Of a DNA stretch of 64,000 nt, positions 45,753-56,376 are shown piece after piece. The notes under the pieces were generated by a model. That model had not been told where the DNA came from, did no database searches, and saw only the letters and a list, made by a program, of their open reading frames with translations. This DNA comes from Thermothelomyces thermophilus ATCC 42464. Taxonomy: Eukaryota > Ascomycota > Sordariomycetes > Sordariales > Chaetomiaceae. The stretch spans positions 1,912,001 through 1,976,000 of the forward strand of contig NC_016478.1 in the NCBI RefSeq assembly GCF_000226095.1. Direction: 5' to 3'. Numbering within the stretch: position 1 is the first letter of the stretch; every line of letters begins with the position of its first letter. The position numbers were made by a program, and so were the translations under genes.

Positions 45753-48707
45753 TCTCGTCAGCCAGGGCCGAGGACGGAGACGGATATCAGGCGTAAAGAG
45801 GCGAGACGTGGGTGCTGATGTTCAGACCGCGAAGGGCAGTGCGGTAGAAGTAGTGGCAGTCTTGGAGGCAGTAGGATGGCATTCCACTCGAAATGCTACG
45901 GCCGAGACGTGTTCGGATCAAATAGCTGCCAAGGCAAGAAGGGTAGCACCGGAGTTCGGGAATTGGGGGAAGAGAGAAGGGGGAGAGCTACCGGGACCCG
46001 GCCGAGGACGAGGCTCGAACATATAAGGCGGCGGCTACTTCGGAAGAGGACCGGGGGAAGGGGGAAGAGAGAAGGGGGGGGGGGGTTGGTGTGGGCTGGT
46101 TGACCAGAGGGAACAACGGCAGACGCGAGACAAGCGAAGACGGCATACAAGGAGGGTGGAACCGGCACCCCAGATGCTGTGCCAGGCCCACGGCTCCGTA
46201 GCAGCATTAGTGTACACTACTGTACACTGCACTACACACCGATGGGGAAGGGGGGAGAAAGAAGGGCTGTTGATCTGGGGATGCCGTGTGTCCCCTTCGA
46301 GAGCGCGCCTATGTTGCACGCGGGAACTTCCCAAGACATGCGCGGGCGGACGGACAGGCGGACAATGGGGGTGGAGAAAGCACTCGGCAACCCTTAAGCA
46401 ACAGCAAGCACACTACTTGCTCGCCGCAGTGTAGCTCGACAAGGCCCACGGCCCCGGGGAACCAGACCCCCAGACCCCCAGACCCCCAGAGCAGCAGGCC
46501 TAGGGCATGTGGCCGTGGAGACGAGAGTCGCGCGCAGCCCTCGGGGTGATTGGACACGAGGTGCCGAGCAGTGGGTTGCGAGTGAGATTCCCTCCGCAAG
46601 CCCGAAAAGAGGCAATATGGGACGCTGCCGCCTGTGTTGAATCTGCCGGGGCCACTGCCATTGCTCGTGCCGGGGTAAACGAGAAGCAAAAGAGACGCAA
46701 CGTACTGGTGACGCCGATGGATGGACCTTATGTACGGTACAGTGCACGTATGGAGGTATGCAATCGTACCGTGCTGTACATATGTATAGATGCGGCACTC
46801 CGTTCGGCGCCGTTAACGTCGTCTTCTGATCGCAGCGTGTCGTGTGCGTGTGAAAGTGGGTGTGGGTATGCGTGTGCGTGTGCGTCTGGAGGGGCCGAGA
46901 AAGAAGAATTCAAGGAGAGGCCTCGAGTGTATTGGCGATGTTCCGTGCAAATCTATGGATGAGTCCTCAATCTCTCCCACCGTTGATCCCGTTAGCAGCT
47001 GTCGACCAACTCGCCGTTTCTACCCAAGGCCTTCGCGGTCATCTGCCCGCTCGGTGGCGGCTCACAAGCCCCAGGCCCCAAGCCCCTCTTTCCCCCACCC
47101 AGCATCTCTCGCAACAAAACTCCCCTCTGCCACGGTATGAAATGTACAAGTACAGTACACATATCTAACATAAAACACATTGTACCACTCACCCGGTTCT
47201 GAACATCAGGCAGTGCTGTGTCACGGGTTTTCAGCGATGACAGCCTGCTGGCATTGCAGGCTAACTGGCGGCAAAGAAATGACGTTGGCTGTGACCGATG
47301 TGCACCCCACTCGCGTAGCGGCGCGATGGCGAAAATGACCAGGTCCTGTGCGAACCAAGAAATCTTGTCACGAACACCTGCAGACGATACGCAAGGACCA
47401 GCGGCGCGATGGAACCCCCCAAAAGCGTGCTGTCTCCGGCCGGGGGCTGGTCTTCGGACAAGAGGATGTGATGTGGTTGGGTCGTCAAAGTTGGGGAACT
47501 CGCGCAGGCGGATACCTCCCGCCTCTCTTGCTTGGGTGATTCCTCCGCACTCCACTACCTATTGCCGTTTTGGAAAGTGGGGTTGAATTTTTTGGGTCGC
47601 GGAGATCTGGGGATTATTGCATTCTGCCTCGAGCTGCCAAGCGTGCCCTTCCCCACCCGGTCCATGTGGGCAAAGATGTCATTGTACGCGAATACCTTCG
47701 TACAACTGGCGCAAATTGAATCCAAAAAACAAGAGCGTTAGGGGAGAGAGCTCGGAGCGCGATACGATCTAGGACGAACTCTCATAAATAATAGTGTACG
47801 GAGCGCCTACCTACTGTGGATGCAGATGTTGCCAATTCGAGGGTGCAAGGGTCTCAAGGAGGCTCTGCAGGGCCTTTTTCTTCTGCATCGCACCTGCACG
47901 GAGGAAAGAGACAACCTAAGGCAGAGCAGGAGCATGTGAAGATGCACGTCAGTGCCATAGGGGAAGGCGGGACACCGCACTAGTGTAACGTAGCGCGCTG
48001 CCATTTCTAGTGTACCTCCCGGCCGAACGGATTGGTGGGGCCGTCATCAAAAGACCGAACATCCTCGAACGAGCAATGAGGCGTGCGAGATTGCTATTGT
48101 GTACGTATAATGCGCGCAAACCACGGGCCGCCGAAACGGATCTACTCAAGAGTATGGCGTACGCAGCACGAAGTGGTCGGGTGTGTTATTTAATTACTGG
48201 CAAAGTCTCCTTTCTAAGGAGGGCGCTGCTCAAGTTGGCGCTACCAGTGTTCGTTTCAGCACCGTCCCGAATAACGCGTGTTGGCTCGCAAATGGGACGC
48301 ATAGAGATGCAACACGGCAAACCTTGGAACCGCATCTTCCATCAGCTTCGGCGGAATCTGGTGTATGCACACTAGTGTAACGGCACAGCGCAACACCCAG
48401 AACGGTTCGGGTTAAAGGACGACGACATTGGAATGCTGATCTTGGTCCCCTGGCGGGGCAGCTCGTCAGATTCGACGAGCGGCAAATTGAGACTCGCATT
48501 TACACTATTCAACAATGGACCGCTCCATTGCTCGCATAGCAGGACAGACGCTCCAGGAAAGTTATGCTGCCGCCGGCTTCGTTCCAGGATCCAAGGAAGC
48601 CGGCGTCTGATGTTCGCTGTCCCATCCTGGGCTCGTGTAAGGTCGAGGTATCCAATGTCTCGGGTGTCATGAAACGGCCAAGAAATGCCCCCCTCCCCCA
48701 CCCCCAA

Positions 48708-48710
<3 letters not shown>

Positions 48711-48750
<40 letters not shown>
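48711..48750. repeat. Homopolymer of 40 A
   Basis: A pure run of 40 A is preceded by a C-rich segment (48688-48705) and followed by unique sequence. No target-site duplication or coding body that would make it the tail of a retroposed copy could be recognised. Confidence 0.97.
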
Positions 48751-48751
<1 letters not shown>

Positions 48752-50413
48752 CCGCTGACGACAGCGGGCAGATAGGGTTCCTGCAAGGGTCCCGTCACAG
48801 ACCCTGAAGCGATCGCCACTTCCAACGCGTTGCCGTCAGATCTCTGTGCGTCTCTAACTCCTGCTGGGCTAGCACCAGGCCGGGTGCATATGCAGGTGTG
48901 GTGTTCATGCAAACGTCTTCTGCACCTTGCGATACTACAATATTCATTCGCAGTAGTGTTGTGCATTGGATGCTCCATATATATAAAGGCCCGATCGACC
49001 TGCTGCTCAAGGTTGGATCTGGGAAATCTCGATGTTTCCGTTCACATGGGACGTAGCGTATGTGATACATGGCCATGCGTACCTACCTACCTGATTTCGA
49101 CCATTTGCATACAGCGTGATAGGAGCTGCGCTTCCTCGCTCATTCAGCTCCTCCCTCGGTACGACAACCGGAAGACTATGGTCCCGAGGCCAAGGAGGTA
49201 ACGCCAGGTATTCACGATCGAAGTATCGTTTCGCTTCTCTTTGTTTATATTCTTAGGTCCAGCGATTACATCCAAACCAGTTAAGTCGCTTCTACAGTTG
49301 GCAGGCAGGGGTGAAAGACCCATGCGGTCTTGTTGCAGCCAACACGGCCGACGACCACACCAAGTGCCGACTTGGATACAGATTGCATTGGCCAGAGGCA
49401 GGTACGAAACACCGAAGAACAATAGTACCAGGCATCCCCCCCCCCCCCGCCTCTCTCTTATCCTTTACCGGATTGTTCGGGAAGAGCGCAAGATGGCCTA
49501 GATCGCTGAGCACCCACGGCTGGTAGTCTAGGACAGTCGTCCTTGGATGGAAGAACAGGAAAGGAATTGTCTCCTGGCTTGCTATCTTACACATACCCAC
49601 CACCCTCCCCCGGGGCTCCGCTTTCTAGGATCCGGAGAAGGATGGTTGAAAAGCTCCCACCATGAGACAAAAGTGCCCAAAAGATGACGCCCAAAGCAGC
49701 GTGAAGACAATCAACGCCCACCTAGCCACCACCCACCCCCAGCCAAGACAAGAACAGCAACAGGAGACAGCGTAGCCCACATACTTGTACACTTAATCTC
49801 AAAGAAACTGAGGGGAAAAAAAAAGGGGACCCCTGGCTCAACGCCACGCAGCCCGGCGACCACAAGCGCGACGAAAGCCGATAACTGTCTGGAGCATAAT
49901 ACCCAGCTCAACAGACTCCGATACTTCGCTGGAGAAAAGAGCAAGAAGCAGGAGGCATCTTGGAGGCGTCTTTTTCACGTTGTATATGACATGCTCTTCA
50001 ATGTACCCGTCCTGTAATACCACGTGAGGTCTTGCCGCCCGTCGATGAGAAGGTGGGGGAGGAGGGTAAGAGCAGTCGATCGGCACAGCGGGCTGCCGGA
50101 CGAGGATCAGAGCAGCCACATCCAAGGTGGGCGAGGCGAGTGCTGGTCTAGAAAGGCGGCTCGGGCGGGTTTGGTGTCGGAGGATCCGGTTCAGGCTTTG
50201 GATTCGGCTTTGCCTGCCTCGCCGTCCGGGCTGAGTGTTGCTGGTTGGCCATGGCTGGTTTGAAGATGGATCCGTCTTCTGATCGTCACCATGCGGCTCA
50301 CTCCAAGACGAGTGGTATGACTTACCTCACAGCGTGAGGGGGAAAGGAGGTAGCACGGTTCCTGATCAGTTTCGTCTTACACTGGTAGCAAGTGACCGAC
50401 CCCCTGCTGTGCT

Positions 50414-50638
50414 TTACGGCAAAGGCCCAAAGGTAACAACAAGTGATGTCGCGATGCCGAGGAAGATGAGTTGGCCTGCTCCCAGCACTCGCCGGTCATA
50501 GGCACCTCTTTTAAACATTCGGCCGAGTTGCCTTGGCCCCCTCCCACCCCACTCAAAGTACCTGCCATCCTCCTCATGTTTGAGCAAAAGCCGCTGCGGC
50601 CAAGGATGGACAGGGGAGGGGGGGTGATTGGGAGGCAT
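50414..50638 (-). CDS. Candidate small one-helix membrane protein (weak)
   Basis: A 74-codon frame starts at ATG 50638 (MPPNHPPSPVHPWPQRLL). It continues through a basic/aromatic stretch (EEDGRYFEWGGRGPRQLGRM) to a likely transmembrane helix (QLIFLGIATSLVVTFGPL), then stops. A GTAAAG donor-like site overlaps the last codons at 50417. Splicing to an acceptor near 50255 would add a short charged tail. Codons in the helix part are C-ending, as in neighbouring real genes. No family is recognised and the frame may be fortuitous. Confidence 0.25.
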   Translation of the reverse strand: MPPNHPPSPVHPWPQRLLLKHEEDGRYFEWGGRGPRQLGRMFKRGAYDRRVLGAGQLIFLGIATSLVVTFGPLP

Positions 50639-52354
50639 GTTCTTTACACTAGAGCGAGACAATCACGGTAACCTTGTGGGGAGGATTCCCGAAAGCTGCA
50701 CGTGGCATGCCACTTTCAGACACGGTTTGATCGTCCCAGATAGAAATGTGGCGTGTCGATGTGTACAGGGTGCGTTACAGTACCTCTTCGGCACGGAGGC
50801 GCGGGTTTCCCTTCTTTGACATTAGAGTGCCGACTGCAAAGTTCCTCCCTGTTATTTGGGAGTGAGGGGTCAGTTCTATGAGTCGCTCAAGAAATCGGAG
50901 GGTACGCACGGGATGAAGCTCATATCTGGTGATTACGGAACGTCATCGTCCTTGGACAGGACTGGCTGTCCTGGGATCGGCTAGGACAGGGATTACAAAC
51001 CATGTTCTGCTGCTCAGGTGACAACCTGCGGGAGTGTGTGTGGGTGCTACGTGGTGTACGTAGTACGGGTTTTCCAGACCCGAATTAAGGACGCGTCTTA
51101 AACCAGCTGCTTTAAGCCTCAGTGGGCCACTGCGGGAGCTTCCTGGATGTCATCGGACTGCATGATACCTGCACGCCGCAGGGCCTGCGGGGAGTTCCAT
51201 GTATGCCGAGCCATCGAGACGATATACCCGGGTCTGTGCTAAACGTTAGCGGCCGCTGTGGCAGCCTCTTGCAACCTTCTTATGGTCGCATCTTTGGGCC
51301 GGACGGGAAGGTCAGTGGAGATGAGAGTCTCCGAGACATCACTTGAATGAGGGAGCGACGAAACGATCAGGCAGCCATAGCTGTTGTTGAACGGCCCGCT
51401 TAAAAAATACCAGCCGTCCGATCCGAGCCATCCCGTTAACGTTCTGGGTAACCCGCAAGCAAGCGCGCCAACTGGGTCGATCCTGCACATACGTGTGCCT
51501 TCGTACAGTTCTTGATCCACCGTTGAAACGCGCTCGGGTGTAAGCAGATGACAGGGGTTATATTATTTTTTCTCTCTCTCTCATTTTCGTTTGTTTCTTT
51601 GCGACAGGCGGCTGTGAAAGATATGGCGCTGACAGGCGACTGGTCTCAGGAGAGGTGATGGCTGAGAAGAGGTGCACGTCCTGCCTTGACTTCTGTGTCA
51701 AAAAAGGACGCCGTGGCATTCTGACTGGGTCGGCCATCGTCCGCTATTAGCGAAGGATGTGGCTGCTTCGGTTGTCGAGCATGCTCAGCCGAAATCAAGG
51801 GTACGCGTAGAGCAAGCTGGGAAGATCCGGGGCAGCGACGACCAGGCGGAAGGGCGTGTTCTCCATCTGCCCCCAAGCCAATCGCCTTAGTATGTAATGC
51901 CGTACAATCAGAAATGAAACCTGCTCCTGACCCCCACAGCACCGCTGCAGACGCGAATGGATGTTTCAGGGTCGGTGCGTGGGGAGCCACGTCTGGCCAC
52001 CTGATCCGTCTCCGGAGCTGAAGATGTGACAACTGAGAGGTTGGAACTTGTGGTTCACCCGTTGATTGCGGCCGTGGCTTCCGTTTGTTTGGCGGCGGAC
52101 AAAAGTGAGTCAGAACACTGGTCGCTCTTGCCAGTTGCTCCATGCCGAAGCGATGACCCCCCCATCTTTCTTATCAAGTCACAGTCATCACGGGACCGAT
52201 TGATCATGCTCTAGAATCTTGTCGCCGTCGCGCTTTGACATTTGTAATTCATCCCTTGTCGGCTTGCGGTTTATTATGCTCATCAGGCTTGCAGATTGTT
52301 GATCACCCTCTACGGAATACAATGTGGAAGTCGAATCGGATAGAGGTGTTGTAT

Positions 52355-52386
52355 GTACACTATGTAGTGTACGAAGTACTTCGTAC
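52355..52386. repeat. Two abutting palindromes sharing a GTAC
   Basis: GTACACTATGTAGTGTAC (52355-52372) is palindromic except at its central pair of positions. GTACGAAGTACTTCGTAC (52369-52386) is a perfect 18-bp palindrome. They overlap by the GTAC at 52369-52372. The region is non-coding. Confidence 0.95.
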
Positions 52387-54957
52387 ATCCTGCAAGTATT
52401 CTCAGTTCCGGATCCCTGCTCGTGAGATGAGACGGGAACACATCCATTGGCTTGGCGCCCCGCATCTTCCCTGTCAGCATCCGAGCCCTTCTTTTCTAGA
52501 AGGTTTCTCCGCTGCATCCCCTGGCCAGCGACGTGGGTTCATCTCAACCTCGACCTCAACCAGTAGTTGGGTCTGGCAGCCACTCCAACTTCGAAACTCA
52601 AATTGCAAAGAGTAAGCCTCTCCAGCTTGTCGAAGATTCCGCGAGATGCGACTTATCGAGGCTCGTTTTGCTCCCCGCCTTATCCCATCATGATAGCCAT
52701 ACCAGCAGCAACCTAATCCCGACGCTAGGAGCATCAGCCCACATATAATTCGACCTTGGATTCTTAAGGTCTAGGCGAAGATGGCAATGGTTTATATCCG
52801 GCGCATGCATTATCACTAACTTATCTAGAGAGGAGAGACTGTGTATGCACATGCTCTGTTTGCTTTTACAAAACTCGTACAAAACCCAGTTACAGTTGTA
52901 TGTACAGTACATACAAATGGGTCCCAGGTTTTACAGTATCCGGACGGACACGAAATGTGGTGGCCCTGCGTGCCGAACCATACCGACAGCGGGATTAGCG
53001 TGTCTGAACAGGCTGACCGACGCGGGAAAACATCCGCTATAACTCAACATCGAACATCAGAGACACAGGAGCAGAGAAAATCTACAGCGCAGACTTGGGC
53101 GTGTTACGACAATGAGAGAAGCAAGGCATCAAGGACAAACTTGGTGTGCAAAGGTAGAGCATGCCATTCTGAACAACATTCGAGTAGCTATACAATACGA
53201 TGCTTTTAGGGAGACTTCTCAGCGTCTGTACGCAACTCTTAAGGACGCGATAGAATATTCATATAATCAGCCAGCGGTGTATAGCAGAGTTCTCATCCAG
53301 AAGGTTTCCAGGTTCCGTAGAAGTGCAATTCTTTAACAACAATGTTCGAATCAAGCAGTCTGTTCGCAGAAGCTGCCCATTGTTCTTATCTAAACACGCC
53401 AGGAGACGGGGGGGGAAAACTACTGTGAAAAATCACTTTGGTTAAGCTCAATGTATTAGTGTACCAAAGTGAGCAAGTAACGCAGCCAGCTGCACTCGAG
53501 ATACGATTGTGCCCAATCTTGTATTAAAAACTTCGAGCTTTTCATTCGCTGTTGAGACTGCTGGATAGCTTGTTACGAGCCCACTTAGCGTTCCGGCCGA
53601 CTACCCGGAAAGCTGCGACAGCTGTAGAAAAGGCCAAAGTTGCCAAGCTTGCGTCGGAGGCAGCGCCAAGAACCTGTTCTCCATTTTACCGAGGCGGTGT
53701 ATGTACGGATTACATATGTAGTTGCTCCGTACAGTACTGTGCATACACAACGGCGTACCTGCACTTGGGTGGTGCCCCTCCACTTCTGAGCGGGATGCTG
53801 AGTGGTTTGCAGGTCTAGGTAGTAGCAAAGAAGGGCCCCAAGGAGAGCCATTAGTAGGCGTTCCGTTTACTAGCATGCTAGACTTGCAACGGCCACAGCA
53901 GTGATTACTCCACGTAATCGGCTAACCATAACTCCACCCCCCTTATCTGGAATCGGGCCCGTTTACGAAACGGCGCTGCAATTACACTACCATTCAGGCA
54001 CCTTCCATATCCTGCATTGGGCGTCGAAAACTCCTAACAGGAATAGCGACACTTGACCGATGAATGGCTATGCATTTAGCTCACTCTGGATATGCTGACC
54101 AAGCTCGAGTCGACAACCAACTCTAAATGCGTAACGGCATGCATGTGTAACACTCTGCAGTGTTTTGTTGCCTCCTTTGGCAGCGAGTGCCCCTCTTATT
54201 GGCCCGCGCGGGCTTCAGCTCGCTAGCTCTTTGCCGCCCTGCCGACCCCACGCCCCGGAGATTCGGAGGCTCGAAAACCCCACATGGCAGCCAGGGAGCG
54301 AAACAAAACCCCTCAACCCCGCCAATACCTCAGGTGTTGTATGTATGTACAGTACATAGCTCCCTGCTGCTCATCAAGTAAATGAAGCAGCCATCGCTGG
54401 GAGCTACGCAACCTCGAAACAAGGCACATGCTGAGCACCATCCCGCTTTCCCGGCCACTTGGTCTGTGAGAAGCCATCGGATGACGCGCCTGTTCTGGTG
54501 GATACGCTAAGCTGGGTCCGAGGAAGAATCGGCGCACGCAAATGCGGAACGCCCGCGCAGTCTCGCTTGGCCCCCTCCCCTGAGCAGATCTGGCGGAGGG
54601 AAAGTGGTGTGCTGTCAGATGCCCGTAATGTTGGCGTGCCCGCTCGGTTCCTGGTAGCCGAGCGAGGCCGAACAAAAGCCCTCACGCAGAGAGACGCAAA
54701 CAACGGTGGCCTTGTGTGCATGGAACAAAACTCCCATAAAGAAGCGGAGTCGAACTAAGCTTTGGGTTTTCTGACGCCGAGTATCGTCTTTCTTCTTGCC
54801 TGTGTTCATCCATTCCACCCTCGATTCAAGTTGGAATCGCACGCTATCAGCCAGGAAGAAAGCATCACATCGCCTCGCCCTCGTTCGATCTCTCGCGAAT
54901 CTGGGTATTACGGAAAAAGCTCAAACCGGTAACGGTAACGGAAAGAAGACAGCGAGA

Positions 54958-55924
54958 ATGGCTCCCATCAAGCCGCACTGGGTGCAGCCGTCGCACCCCG
55001 ACATTCAGGAGGTCATCGTTAACGAGGCCGCCTTCACCACCAAGAGCATCTCTAAGATCTCCCTCCCTCCGTTTGGCCTGTTTGCCAAGCTGGAGTTCCC
55101 TCCCTGCACCATGGCCCCCAAGCCCACGTACGCGACGGTCCAGATGGACCGTGACAAGCACTTTGACCTCAACAGCGACCTGCTGTACATCAACCACTCG
55201 TGCGAGCCGTCTCTTGTTAGTAGCTCCTGTATCCGGTAGGAGGAGGCGATGGTGAGATGTGAGACCGAGCGAGGACTAGTCAAATTGTTGACACGAATAT
55301 CTCTCCAATGTTGTCTGCGTCATTCTAGATCTTTGACACGTCCAGCATGACCGTCATCGCCGGACCAAAGGGGCTGAAGCCGGGCGACGAGCTGACAGTA
55401 TGTTGCATCCTCCCTCCTTTCCCCCTTTTTTCTTTCTTTCTTTTCTTTTTCTTTCTCGGAAATTAAAACAATTTTTTTAAAAGAAAGATCGTAAAAAAAA
55501 AAAAAAAAATCATGAGAGTCCCTTCCTGCTGAACCGTCTCTCCCAGTTCTTCTATCCCTCCACCGAGTGGTACATGGCCCAGCCCTTCGACTGCCTCTGC
55601 GGCGCTCCGACCTGTCGCGGCCGCATCGCCGGCGCTCGCGACATGACGTCCGCCCAGCTCGAGGGCATGTGGCTGAACCGGCACATCCGCGACTTGCTCG
55701 AGGAGCGGGACGCCGGCCTCAAGGCGAAGCAGGAGGCCAACGGCACCGACGGCACCGACGGCACTAACGGCACGGATGGCACCGACGGCACCGGCCGGGT
55801 TAACGGCGTCGATGCTGCGCCCAAGGCTGACCCCGCTCCCGCGCCCGCCGGGGCGCAGCGGCGCGGCCCGACGTCAAGGGAACTGAGCGGCGAGATGGGT
55901 GGGGATACGGCGGTGCAAGTCTGA
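54958..55924 (+). CDS. Small SET/post-SET domain protein
   Basis: Exons are 54958-55215, 55329-55397 and 55547-55924; 234 residues. Introns are 113 bp (GTTAGT...TAG) and 149 bp (GTATGT...CCCAG), both phase 0; the second contains a run of 17 A. The C-terminal SET core is clear: LLYINHSCEPSLIFD (residues 75-89), a loop GPKGLKPGDELTFFYPSTEW, and a post-SET motif C125-x-C127-x4-C132 in CLCGAPTCRG. The N-terminal part of a SET domain, including the usual GxG cofactor motif, is not visible; residues 1-60 are short and divergent. Whether it is an active methyltransferase is therefore open. Residues about 157-180 are a Gly-Thr-Asp tripeptide repeat encoded by near-identical GGCACCGAC-type units. The substrate is unknown. 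It is convergent with the gene at 56377. Confidence 0.82.
55739..55796. repeat. Tandem GGCACCGAC-type coding repeat
   Basis: Six imperfect 9-bp units encode repeated Gly-Thr-Asp (once Gly-Thr-Asn) near the C-terminus of the SET protein. The phase is codon-aligned, so unit gain or loss keeps the frame. Confidence 0.85.
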
Positions 55925-56376
55925 GGGATCTGTCGGCCTGGGGCGGTTGTGGATTTTCAACAATGATGCAGCTGCTCTGGCCTTCACAGAAAGGAGGATC
56001 TCTCTAACTCATTAGCATATTAAAAAAAAAAAAGTGCTTTGCGATTTCGTTGCTATTTTACATCTATCTAGATCTACAATATGTGATATGACCGAGGAGG
56101 GTGCGTTACTCAAGAGTTCCAGACAAAATCCACCCCAAAATCGTGCCTGCTCATGGCCGTGACTGAGTCAACCGATTACCCAGTATCCCCCAACGTGAGT
56201 GTACAATAACCATAAAACTCCGAGCCATCTCCAGCGCCACATCGGTTTGAAAGCGCCTCCCCCAACCTCTAGATATAAAATATGAGACGAAGCGTGACGT
56301 TTCAACCCGTCGAAGCCTTAGCCTTTAACTGGCGCTTTTTTTCATTTCGTTCTTTTTTCCTCCCATGGAGGGACGC
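55925..56376. other. Convergent 3' spacer
   Basis: The spacer holds both 3' UTRs of the SET gene and the DUF2358-like gene; there is an A-run at about 56022-56032. No gene is seen. Confidence 0.55.

Larger units (their letters stand above)
45753..54957. other. Gene-poor stretch, about 9.2 kb
   Basis: This is the largest gap in the window. Frames above 100 codons exist on both strands (for example 46507-46962 plus, 46992-47555 minus, 51646-52143 minus), but none has domains or steady coding character. It contains a 40-A homopolymer, abutting palindromes at 52355-52386, a stem-loop at 50954-50971, several GTAC-rich tracts and one weak small-ORF candidate at 50414-50638. No reverse transcriptase, integrase or transposase text was seen, and the base composition is not the extreme AT expected of heavily RIP-mutated repeats. 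Confidence 0.5.

Noticed and set aside
46540-46605. tRNA-like segment with a GGTTGCGAGT stretch
   Set aside because: No acceptor stem pairing or anticodon arm could be built around it.
46992-47555. 187-codon minus-strand frame
   Set aside because: It has no domain, no start context, mixed composition and no supporting splice structure; it is likely chance.
48660-48755. 40-A run as the tail of a retroelement
   Set aside because: No element body, reverse-transcriptase text or flanking duplication is visible.
49838-50125. 95-codon minus-strand frame with a Leu-rich helix
   Set aside because: Initially considered a membrane protein, but only a short hydrophobic run supports it and no family is recognised.
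51646-52143. 165-codon minus-strand frame
   Set aside because: Composition is unlike neighbouring genes and no motif was found.
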